Shown piece by piece: positions 8,585 through 15,789 of a stretch of DNA of 64,000 nt. Source of the stretch: Klugiella xanthotipulae (GTDB lineage: Bacteria; Actinomycetota; Actinomycetes; Actinomycetales; Microbacteriaceae); NCBI RefSeq assembly GCF_006716695.1, contig NZ_VFPN01000001.1, positions 1,116,001-1,180,000 of the forward strand. The letters are read 5' to 3'. Under the pieces are notes generated by a model, which was not told the DNA's origin, did no database searches, and saw only the letters and a list, made by a program, of their open reading frames with translations. Both the position numbers and the translations under genes were made by a program. Numbering within the stretch: position 1 is the first letter of the stretch; each line of letters starts with the position of its first letter.

Positions 8585-8881
8585 TCAGGCTTCGCGGGGC
8601 ACCACACCCAGATGCCGACACGACTCCTCGTAGAGAGCGACAATTTCGCGCCGAATGTCAGAGCGCTCCGTGATGGGCTGGGACCAGGCGACCCGAACAT
8701 CCTGGGTCCCTGTCCCATCGGTCACCGACCAGATACCACCCGCGCCGTCAACCCCCACCATGACGGATTCGGTGGCCTGGGGCCGACCAAACGCACGCAC
8801 GATGAGAAGGTTGTCCTCGCTATGCTCACCGTTCATGTGCCGCAGCACGGCAGCAACAACCGCCGGGTCAAATTCAGTCAT
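8585..8881 (-). CDS. DUF2470 domain protein
   Basis: A 98-residue protein starting MTEFDPAVVAAVLRHMNGEH, which carries the typical DUF2470 opening (MN-x-EH followed by an acidic-N-L helix, HSEDNLLIVRAF). DUF2470 is found as a C-terminal domain of HugZ-like heme-iron utilisation proteins and as a stand-alone small protein. It sits 65 bases upstream of heme oxygenase on the same strand. A frame continuing upstream to 9115 crosses the divergent lipoprotein start and is rejected. A heme-related role is inferred from domain and neighbour. Confidence 0.78.
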   Translation of the reverse strand: MTEFDPAVVAAVLRHMNGEHSEDNLLIVRAFGRPQATESVMVGVDGAGGIWSVTDGTGTQDVRVAWSQPITERSDIRREIVALYEESCRHLGVVPREA

Positions 8882-8972
8882 GATGACCACAGTAGTAGGC
8901 ATATACACAGGAGCATAAGCGATAGACTCCTGGATTAGTTCACTACAGATACTCAACCTATGAGGGGGCGAC

Positions 8973-10280
8973 GTGAGCTTTTTTTCGTCTAAGACTCTGC
9001 GCACGCTTGCCGCAACCGGTGTCATAGCGGTCTTGTTAGGCGTCTCGGGCTGCACCGAAGACGGGGCACTTAACCTTGACGGGCCGGGCGACCAAGCCCT
9101 GAGCGACACCACCACCGAGCGCCTTCAGACCGCAGTGACCGAAGCCATGCAAGCGGCGGGTGCCTCCGGCGCCCTCGTCGGCGTATGGGCCCCCTGGGCC
9201 GGCAACTGGGAGGCCGGAATCGGCACCACCGAGACCGGGGGCGGCTCTGAGGTGACCACCGATATGGCCTTCCGGGTCGGCCACGTGAGCGGCATGATGA
9301 CATGCGCCGTACTGCTCGCTATGGTTGATGACGGCGTTGTCGGGCTCGACGATAAAGCCGCCGACTACCTCGCCCACCAGGCCGGGATCACGGGAATCAC
9401 GCTCCGCCAACTCTGCCAGGGCACCTCCAGCCTCGGCGATTTTGAGCCGGGCCTCCGCGCACAATTCGACAAGAACCCCACGCGTATCTGGCCCCCCGGA
9501 GAACTCATCTCAAACGGGCTCGTGATGAGCCCCGATCCGCTCACCCCCGGCACCCTCTACGCGAAGAGCTCCACCAACATGGTTGTGCTCGGCCGCGCTC
9601 TTGAGGTGGCAGCGAACAGCAGCTGGGAAAATCTGATCAACAAGTATCTTTTTGGCCCGCTGAGCCTGAGCCACACCAACTACCCGGAGGCATCCGAGCT
9701 CACCCTGCCCACGGACTCCCTCCCCGGCTACGCGATTGTACCGAAAGACGGTGTGCCCGATTGCGCGAATCCGATCCCGATAGAGAAACTCTCCAACTCG
9801 ATGCTGGCGCAGGCTGGCGGCGTTACCTCCACCCTGTCCGACCTTCAGCGCTTTGCGAGCGGTTACATGGACGGCAATCTCCTGAACGAGGGCAGCACGG
9901 CGAGCATCATCGAGACGGCACCCCTCACGGCACCCAAGCTGGACGATACGGGCAACCCCGTGCCTCTCACCGCCGAGGAGCAGGCGGCAGCCGACCTGAC
10001 CGGTTCCGGCCTGGGCGTCATCAAGAACGGCCCGCTCTACGGTCAAAGCGGCTCCATCCCCGGATACACCACGGCACTGCTGCACGATCCCACGAGCGGA
10101 CTCACCATTGCCGTCGTGATTAACTCGTCGGCCGTGAAGAGCGACTTTGTCACCCAGCTGGCCCTGCGTCTTGCGTCGATTATCGCCGAGACGGACGGCG
10201 GCGAGACCTTCTCCGTCACCTGGACCGAGGCCGACACGACCGCCGCCATGGAGACATACCGGGTCTGCCCCGCCCCGTAA
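8973..10280 (+). CDS. Lipoprotein with beta-lactamase/DD-peptidase fold, SxxK motif lost
   Basis: A 435-residue secreted lipoprotein: signal peptide, then lipobox GVSGC with Cys27 as the lipidated residue. The rest follows the class C beta-lactamase / D-alanyl-D-alanine carboxypeptidase fold: FRVGHVSGMMTC at residues 100-111, then LDDKAADYLAH, ITLRQLCQGTSSLGDF, TPGTLYAKSSTNMVVLGRALE, and QSGSIPGYTTALLHD. Active members read FRIGSVTK here, with catalytic Ser and Lys; in this protein those positions are His and Gly, so acyl-enzyme chemistry should be lost. The GTG start follows a GAGGGGGCGA ribosome site. Perhaps a binding or scaffolding pseudoenzyme at the cell surface. Confidence 0.78.
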   Translation: MSFFSSKTLRTLAATGVIAVLLGVSGCTEDGALNLDGPGDQALSDTTTERLQTAVTEAMQAAGASGALVGVWAPWAGNWEAGIGTTETGGGSEVTTDMAFRVGHVSGMMTCAVLLAMVDDGVVGLDDKAADYLAHQAGITGITLRQLCQGTSSLGDFEPGLRAQFDKNPTRIWPPGELISNGLVMSPDPLTPGTLYAKSSTNMVVLGRALEVAANSSWENLINKYLFGPLSLSHTNYPEASELTLPTDSLPGYAIVPKDGVPDCANPIPIEKLSNSMLAQAGGVTSTLSDLQRFASGYMDGNLLNEGSTASIIETAPLTAPKLDDTGNPVPLTAEEQAAADLTGSGLGVIKNGPLYGQSGSIPGYTTALLHDPTSGLTIAVVINSSAVKSDFVTQLALRLASIIAETDGGETFSVTWTEADTTAAMETYRVCPAP

Positions 10281-10807
10281 GATCACAGCGGATGCCTACC
10301 GACGGCACAGCGGATTATCGCAATTTTGCACGAGCGAACTGGTTATGTGGCTCATGACCGTGTCGAGAGCCTGAAAATTGACTACACCATATTTGCATTT
10401 ATAGAGTCACCGGCCACACCGTTGAAATTGACTTTTTATCTAATGAACACTTGCGGCATTCAAGATTTCGGGAAAAACCATTGCTTTCCCAATGAACATT
10501 GTTACGATGGGCACATCGTGATCTCTATCGCGATGACCGCACGTATTCTTAGGGGGGTCTGTGCGGTGTGACAGAGAGCGGTTCTGAAGGGGAACGCTCT
10601 CACGTGCTCAACGCGAGCGAACTATTTTAGGGATAGTCCGCGCGCGTTAGTTGGCCTGCGCCGGTAATTCTTTAGGGAAAATTGCCGCGGAGCGGAGCTT
10701 ATCGCCAATTGTTTAATGCGTTATTTCAGCATGACATGACGGGCACTCCTACGTCAGCAGCACATCCAGTCCCCTCTACTTCTGTCGCGCTGCGATTGAA
10801 AGGCCAC
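10281..10807. other. Intergenic region, relatively AT-rich
   Basis: About 530 bases between the lipoprotein and the LRR protein gene. No convincing ORF, RNA gene or strong palindrome was seen. The section 10370-10500 is clearly more AT-rich than its surroundings. The LRR frame is open back to 10682, but the sequence there lacks the features of a signal peptide. Confidence 0.5.
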
Positions 10808-12427
10808 ATGAAACTCCACGCATTCAGAGTCATCACTGCCACCGCAATTGCGGCGGCGCTCTGCGCTCCCGCTAGCCTTGCGCTTGAAGCGGAGCCTGCC
10901 AGCGCTGCCACATCCTCGCCCGATCAGGTCATCAATATCCCGATCAACCACGGTGGTGTGGGGTCAGTTAATTCGGGCTTCATCCCGCTTCCAGACAGCC
11001 CCCGCGCGGCAATCTCGGGCCGCGCACTCTTGCCCGACGACAACGAACTGGTCACGATGCCCGACCCCGTCTTGCGGGCAGCCGTCCTGCAAAAGGTTGG
11101 CGCGTCTACGCTGACGCGTGGCGCCATCCGTCAACTGAGATCTCTCTACGTGACGGATGCGGGCATCACCGATCTGACGGGTCTTGAGTATGCCACGAAT
11201 CTTGATCTTGTGGACCTGAGCAAGAACGCAATTACCACCATCGAGCCGCTACGTGGCCTGGCGAATATCCGCCAGCTCAACGTCAGTAGCACCAAGATTT
11301 CGGATATCGCACCCGTTGCCACGATGCCCATCCTTGACTATCTCCAGCTCAATTGGACATCGGTTTCCGATCTGGGCCCGGTACGTGATCACCCACTGAT
11401 CTGGCGCATCGAACTCGCCGGCACGAAGGTATCCAGCCTGGAACCGGTGACGAACCTCACCGCGCTCACGGCACTCTATTTTCAAGAAACCCCCGTGAGT
11501 GATGTGACCCCGCTGAGCGGACTCGTGAATCTCTACGCGCTCTCCGCGCCAAACACGCAGATCTCGAATCTTCATCCCGTCGCTGGCCTACCCAACCTCG
11601 CCGTCGTCAATGTCAACGGAGCTCGCGTTGCCGACCTGTCGATGCTCGACACCTGGCCGAATCTTCGTCAGGTGGGATTCCTGAACCAGCAGGTCACCGG
11701 CATACCGGTTGTCGCATCCAAAACGGAGTCAACCTACCGTACGACCGAGGCCACAACGGCACCGTTCACGATGCTCGACGGCGTCGTGCTCACAACCACG
11801 ACCGATGCCGCCACAACGCCCGAAGGCCTCACCGTATGGTCAGACATTCCGGCCGATGCGACGGGGCTGACGGCGACCGTCTCCGGCGACCCACTGCCCG
11901 GCTCCGGCGCGACCTACTCGGCAAACCTGACGTACCCGCTCAGCCGCGCCGACTTCACCAACGGCGACTCCATCGAGATGAACCTGGGTAGCGTCTACCA
12001 GTTCCAGTTCAGCGTGGACGCCTCGTTTGTCACCGGCCCATTCACCTTCGTTGACGGATCGGTCCCTGGGCTGTCACTCAGCGACACTGGCGCGCTCACC
12101 GGAACCCCGACGGAGGAAGGCACGTTCACGTTGGATATCCGCCGCACCGATGCCTACGGCAACATGATTGACCGCGCCTACACGTTCGTCGTGACGGAAG
12201 CGCTCGTCGTGGACCCGGTCGATCCAATCAACCCGGCTGAACCCCAGAAACCGGCCACACCACATAACCCAACCGTTCCCGCCGGGGCAGCCGGTTCTGG
12301 TCAACTTTCCACGACCGGTAATGAGGACCTCTCTAGCGTTCTCGCGGCAACCATCCTGGCGCTCCTCGTCGGCGGCGTAATGATCGCCGCAGCCTCCCGG
12401 CGCCGACACGCACAGGACGCGAGTTAA
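10808..12427 (+). CDS. Cell-wall-anchored leucine-rich-repeat protein (internalin-like)
   Basis: A 539-residue surface protein. It begins with a cleavable signal peptide (cleavage near PASAA, residue 38). From about residue 110 to 300 there are roughly eight repeats of about 22 residues of the internalin pattern (LDLVDLSKNAITTIEPLRGL). A beta-rich Ig-like region follows (GLSLSDTGALTGTPTEEGTF is typical of putative Ig domains). A proline-rich wall spacer ends in LSTTG, a hydrophobic helix and ASRRRH, a sortase signal. The second residue is Ser in place of the usual Pro. It probably displays a ligand-binding LRR at the cell surface. A strong hairpin terminator follows. Confidence 0.88.
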   Translation: MKLHAFRVITATAIAAALCAPASLALEAEPASAATSSPDQVINIPINHGGVGSVNSGFIPLPDSPRAAISGRALLPDDNELVTMPDPVLRAAVLQKVGASTLTRGAIRQLRSLYVTDAGITDLTGLEYATNLDLVDLSKNAITTIEPLRGLANIRQLNVSSTKISDIAPVATMPILDYLQLNWTSVSDLGPVRDHPLIWRIELAGTKVSSLEPVTNLTALTALYFQETPVSDVTPLSGLVNLYALSAPNTQISNLHPVAGLPNLAVVNVNGARVADLSMLDTWPNLRQVGFLNQQVTGIPVVASKTESTYRTTEATTAPFTMLDGVVLTTTTDAATTPEGLTVWSDIPADATGLTATVSGDPLPGSGATYSANLTYPLSRADFTNGDSIEMNLGSVYQFQFSVDASFVTGPFTFVDGSVPGLSLSDTGALTGTPTEEGTFTLDIRRTDAYGNMIDRAYTFVVTEALVVDPVDPINPAEPQKPATPHNPTVPAGAAGSGQLSTTGNEDLSSVLAATILALLVGGVMIAAASRRRHAQDAS

Positions 12428-12442
12428 CGCACAATCCCACAG

Positions 12443-12490
12443 AAATGGCGTGTTCTCCACCCTTGTCGGGACTCGAGAACACGCCATTTT
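12443..12490 (+). terminator. Rho-independent terminator after the LRR gene
   Basis: A perfect 15-bp stem, AAATGGCGTGTTCTC against GAGAACACGCCATTT, with a 16-base loop and a T-rich end. It begins 15 bases after the LRR stop codon. Confidence 0.9.
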
Positions 12491-12927
12491 TAGTGGAAGA
12501 ATGCCGTGGCGGCGTGGCGGGGTTCGTTCACTCCAGATCACGATTCGGAGGTCTGCCCCTCGACCCGGTCGCTGCGATCTTGTGCGGTTGCGGTCTGCTC
12601 CGGCGGCGTTCAACAGTGCAGTCCACGGTCGCTCTTTCCACACGTCCTCAACAGGCTCTCCACAGAGTTATCCACACCTGGGGATCAACAGGTAGATGCC
12701 GGTAAAACATTGACTTTCCGGGGATGAGAACCCCAAGATCTCCCCCGGGGCACCAGGTTCCTCCGATCAGAATCCCACACCCTGTGGAGAAAACACCCAG
12801 GCAAAACCCAGGGTCCAGGGGAGCGCCCTCGGGGGAACCGGCTACCGCCCAGATCGACCGCACGGATACCGTGGACGGGGATATCTCGAACCGACCGAAA
12901 CCCCCGCCGCCGATCCTGCCTTCTTCG
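12491..12927. other. Intergenic region with a perfect DnaA box
   Basis: About 430 bases with no supported gene. A perfect TTATCCACA lies at 12668-12676, with CTCCACAG and other partial matches around it. The remainder is GC-rich with no strong hairpin before the tRNA. Confidence 0.5.
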
Positions 12928-13001
12928 TGGAGCGAGTGACGGGAATCGAACCCGCGCTATCAGCTTGGGAAGCTGAAGTTCTACCATTGAACTACACTCG
13001 C
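12928..13001 (-). tRNA. tRNA-Gly (CCC)
   Basis: The minus strand folds as a full cloverleaf: acceptor GCGAGTG/CACTCGC, D-arm GTTC..GAAC, anticodon stem TCAGC/GCTGA with loop TTCCCAA (anticodon CCC), and a T-arm with GGTTCGATTCC. The 3' CCA is encoded in the DNA. It borders the phage-derived island, though its 3' end points away from it. Confidence 0.95.
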
Positions 13002-13060
13002 GCATCCGGGCTCAGCCCGAACATCCTCTACCCTACTGGATGATGGAGGTGCCCGCGACG

Positions 13061-13504
13061 TTACCGCCGCGCGTGCCACCGCAAATAAGCCAGCATCAGG
13101 TGATCAGTCACACCCAGTTCGAGGGCGATAGCACCCGGGTCCTCCGTGACTCCCTCATAGCGCCAGAGCAGGGATGGCCGGATAAGCCGACCAGCCGCGA
13201 TACGATCCGCACGCTCCTCCTGCATCGTCTCGCACCCCTCATCGTCGTGCTCGTGGTGCACAATCTCGTGGGCAATCGTGCTGCGCTCCACCGCGGCGTG
13301 CAACCCGGGGCGGACAAACACGGCGCGGTGTTCCAGGGAGTAGCGCGCATTGGAGTCTTCCGGAACATCGCTGCGGTAGATGACGGGTAGGCCAAGCGAT
13401 ACGGCGTGTTCCCACGGGTCGTAGTCGCGGCTACAGTCCGAGTCAACGAGCGTATCTCGGCCGTACATCGGCGCTGCGGCCACCGGCAGCTCCAGTTGAG
13501 TCAC
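13061..13504 (-). CDS. ImmA/IrrE-type metallopeptidase
   Basis: A 147-residue protein with the zinc metallopeptidase motif IAHEIVHHEHD followed by the third-ligand helix EERADRIAAGRLI. This family cleaves phage- or ICE-type repressors, as ImmA does for ImmR of ICEBs1. It overlaps the end of the upstream repressor gene by 4 bases, so the two are translationally coupled. The natural reading is that this protease inactivates its partner repressor on a signal such as DNA damage. It is the first of two ImmA-type genes at the edges of the island. Confidence 0.85.
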   Translation of the reverse strand: MTQLELPVAAAPMYGRDTLVDSDCSRDYDPWEHAVSLGLPVIYRSDVPEDSNARYSLEHRAVFVRPGLHAAVERSTIAHEIVHHEHDDEGCETMQEERADRIAAGRLIRPSLLWRYEGVTEDPGAIALELGVTDHLMLAYLRWHARR

Positions 13505-13965
13505 GGTGTTCTCAGATTCTCATCCGGACTCTTGCGATCGGTTTTCTTGTCGGCGGCCATTTTCCCCCAGTCAACGCTCGTGGTGTGCAGGTCCTCAGTC
13601 TGTCCGATGGGTGTGACATTCGGACGCTCCGGCTCCCACGAAGCCTCCACCCCGGCAGGCTGCTCGCTACCGGCGACAGCGCGACGAAGGGTTTCTTCGG
13701 CAAGCTGGCGGTCGGTCGCATTCTGCAGGGCGGCCTCCACGGCCATCGTCTGCGCCTCGCCCTCGGTAATAAAGCCCGCGGCGACGAAGACGGGAAGCAT
13801 CGTGAGGTTGTAGGCGCGACAGACGCTCACAACCGACTCCACCTTGACCTCAGATTTGAGCTGCTTGTAGAGCTTGCTGGGCTCGACTCCGGAACGGAGG
13901 GCGAGAGCGCGGAGGCTCTTCTCGCCGGTGAGGGACAACAGGTGCTCTTTGAAGGTCGAATTCAC
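13501..13965 (-). CDS. HTH repressor of the phage-derived island
   Basis: A 154-residue protein with an N-terminal helix-turn-helix (SLRALALRSGVEPSKLYKQL, residues 17-36) and an Ala/Glu-rich helical middle followed by a polar tail. It has no S24-type self-cleavage motif, which fits control by the coupled ImmA protease. A good minus-strand promoter lies directly upstream: TTGACA (14000-13995), 17-base spacer, CAGACT (13977-13972). The gene is divergent from the Cro/AlpA operon, the standard lysis-lysogeny layout. Confidence 0.75.
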   Translation of the reverse strand: MNSTFKEHLLSLTGEKSLRALALRSGVEPSKLYKQLKSEVKVESVVSVCRAYNLTMLPVFVAAGFITEGEAQTMAVEAALQNATDRQLAEETLRRAVAGSEQPAGVEASWEPERPNVTPIGQTEDLHTTSVDWGKMAADKKTDRKSPDENLRTP

Positions 13966-14135
13966 GTGTCCAGTCTGATGAATTTTTGCAACACTGTCAA
14001 CCCCAACATCCGCGAATATTCACCAAAGCTTCGATATTTCATGAACATGTGCAATAGATCAACTTGCGAGTCCCCGCATGATGGTGAATACTTTCAATAT
14101 ATAGAAGCAAGTTTTCTACACAATGGGGGACAGAG
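13966..14135. promoter_or_regulatory. Divergent control region (repressor/Cro)
   Basis: The repressor promoter sits at 13972-14000. An inverted 9-base pair, TATTCACCA at 14017-14025 and TGGTGAATA at 14082-14090, brackets the middle. A plausible rightward promoter is TTGCGA (14064-14069), 17 bases, AATACT (14087-14092), so the right operator half covers its -10. The repressor promoter spacer holds TGTTGC, the half-site also present in the two repeat elements before the second tailspike and the amidase gene. Confidence 0.5.
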
Positions 14136-14372
14136 ATGTCAAGTTCAGTACGGATACGGTCGGGGCTACTACAACGACTCCGCGAGACGCGGGGGATCGT
14201 CAACGAGTTGGAACAAGCGCGCCTCCTGGGCGTGGACCGCAGCACACTACGCCGGGTCGATTCCGGCAAGGCCCCCTCAAGCGCATTCATGGCTGCCGTC
14301 CACGACGCCTTTGGCCTCAGCCTGGGCGAAGCCTTCGAAATCGTCCCCGGCACCACCGGAGAGGAGGCCTGA
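14136..14372 (+). CDS. Small XRE/Cro-like HTH regulator
   Basis: A 78-residue DNA-binding protein. Residues 20-50 form a helix-turn-helix (NELEQARLLGVDRSTLRRVD), and the rest is a short helical bundle with FGLSLGEAFEI. First gene of the rightward operon opposite the repressor, so probably the Cro-type antagonist. Its stop overlaps the start of the next gene. Confidence 0.7.
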   Translation: MSSSVRIRSGLLQRLRETRGIVNELEQARLLGVDRSTLRRVDSGKAPSSAFMAAVHDAFGLSLGEAFEIVPGTTGEEA

Positions 14373-14581
14373 TGAACGGCACCACGATGACCCACAGATG
14401 GCTCACCGAACGCGAGGTCGCCGAGAAAACCGGCGTCGCCGTCTCCACCCTGCAAAACTGGCGCAGCCTGGGCGGACGCGGACCCTCCTTCGCCAAGGTG
14501 GGCCGCCTCGTTCGCTACTCCCTGGACGCCGTTGACGAGTGGATGGCAGAGATGGAACGCCAATCACCCACCAGGGTTTAG
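14372..14581 (+). CDS. AlpA/excisionase-type HTH protein
   Basis: A 69-residue winged HTH of the MerR/Xis class (HTH_17): LTEREVAEKTGVAVSTLQNW, then the wing GPSFAKVGRLVRYS and an AVDEWMA helix. Such proteins act as excisionases or activators in phages and integrative elements. Its ATG overlaps the stop of the Cro-like gene. No integrase gene is visible in the island, so an excision role lacks its usual partner and a regulatory role is more likely. Confidence 0.75.
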   Translation: MNGTTMTHRWLTEREVAEKTGVAVSTLQNWRSLGGRGPSFAKVGRLVRYSLDAVDEWMAEMERQSPTRV

Positions 14582-14709
14582 CCCGACCTCCCCCACACGT
14601 CGCACAACCGACCGCCTCGGCGGGCTCAACCAGCATTCCGGTTGCTCCTCGACGATCCACACCCACCGGCGGGAAGCACCCCGCCGCACATCTCCCAGGA
14701 GCCAACACC

Positions 14710-15000
14710 ATGAAAAATCTCTTTACACCCGGCCGCTCCCTCGTGACCGGAGGATCCATAGCGGGGGGCCCCACCACCACCGTCGAAAACCGCGCACACT
14801 CCTGTGGCCGCTGCCACAACCCCTTCACGGGAGGCCGCGAAGACTGTCCACGTAACCTGAGCAACCCCCGCCGAATCGGAGCACCCCGACCACCTCAAGA
14901 CGACCCGCTCGCGTCGGCGGCCAGCACGACCCGCAGCCCCACCCCGCTCGCCTTCCTCCCGTCGTCCGACGCAGCACAACAGGGGGACCTCAATGACTGA
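14710..15000 (+). CDS. Small hypothetical protein with a CxxC site
   Basis: A 96-residue, proline-rich, probably disordered protein with one CGRCHNPFTGGREDC segment that could bind zinc. The frame is open further upstream, but the ATG at 14710 is preceded by AGGAG and is preferred. It overlaps the following gene by 8 bases. No family recognised. Confidence 0.5.
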   Translation: MKNLFTPGRSLVTGGSIAGGPTTTVENRAHSCGRCHNPFTGGREDCPRNLSNPRRIGAPRPPQDDPLASAASTTRSPTPLAFLPSSDAAQQGDLND

Positions 15001-15637
15001 CCTACTCGCCGCAGTTGATGCGCTCACCGCCCCCGTTCAGGTGACCGTCACACGGGATGACGGCACGACCGAAACCGTTGAACAGCCCCCTCTCCTCACC
15101 CAGCTGCACAACGCCATCGGCGGGGGCGTGGGTACCGGCTCCTCCGGAAGCGCCAAACACGAGCGCTCCGTGATCGACGCGGATGCCCTCTACCGGTTCA
15201 CCCTCATCGCCACGCAGGTCTCCGATTGGTGCCGAATCGCGAATGTCGTACCCACCCGGAATCCCACGGTTGACCTCCGCGCCTGGTATACGGCCTATCA
15301 GGCCATGCGTACCTCCGACGCCCCGGCCACATTCGCGGTGCGCCAGCTCCGCGAATGGCGGGCGCAAATTCTCGACAAGCTGGAGCCGGCCCGGATGCAG
15401 GACCTGCCCTATCCGTGCCCAGCATGCAAAGCCACATCGTGGTGGAACCCCAGCACGGGTTCGGAGTACCAGCGCCCCCTTGTCCTGAGCTACCGCGTTG
15501 ACGGCGGCGAAAGAGATATTGGAGCCCACTGCCGGGCCTGCGATGCTACCTGGAACGCCCGCGAGCTCGCCTGGGAGTTGGAAGCCCGCGCGACCCTCCT
15601 CGCCGATCAGGTTCAGCGCCTCATGACCCCCTCATAA
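14993..15637 (+). CDS. Actinophage-type zinc-ribbon protein (DUF7341-like)
   Basis: A 214-residue cytoplasmic protein. An N-terminal helical region includes a long GGGVGTGSSGSAKHERS linker. The C-terminal third has two Cys pairs, PCPACKA and CRACDA, that form a zinc-ribbon, then a helical tail. The layout resembles actinophage early proteins of unknown function; I assign the DUF7341 label only tentatively. Last gene of the rightward regulatory operon; a 15-bp GC hairpin follows it. Confidence 0.55.
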   Translation: MTDLLAAVDALTAPVQVTVTRDDGTTETVEQPPLLTQLHNAIGGGVGTGSSGSAKHERSVIDADALYRFTLIATQVSDWCRIANVVPTRNPTVDLRAWYTAYQAMRTSDAPATFAVRQLREWRAQILDKLEPARMQDLPYPCPACKATSWWNPSTGSEYQRPLVLSYRVDGGERDIGAHCRACDATWNARELAWELEARATLLADQVQRLMTPS

Positions 15638-15644
15638 CCCACCC

Positions 15645-15689
15645 GCGCGACCCTGCGCGTCGGCTCCGGCCCGGCGCGCAGGGTCGCGC
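15645..15689 (+). terminator. Strong GC hairpin between early operon and tailspike 1
   Basis: A perfect 15-bp stem, GCGCGACCCTGCGCG against CGCGCAGGGTCGCGC, with a 15-base loop. No T-tract follows, so termination may be weak or factor-assisted. Confidence 0.6.
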
Positions 15690-15789
15690 CCACACGCCCC
15701 CCGACGCTTCGGCGTTCTGCATGTCCAACACCACCACGTCATCGCGTCACGCCGATGCGGTGTCGTGAAGACCACGTAAGGACCACACT

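Noticed and set aside
12928-13060. tRNA-Gly as the attachment site of the phage-derived island
   Set aside because: Elements usually integrate at the tRNA 3' end, which here points away from the island. No integrase and no repeated 3' segment was seen at the other edge.
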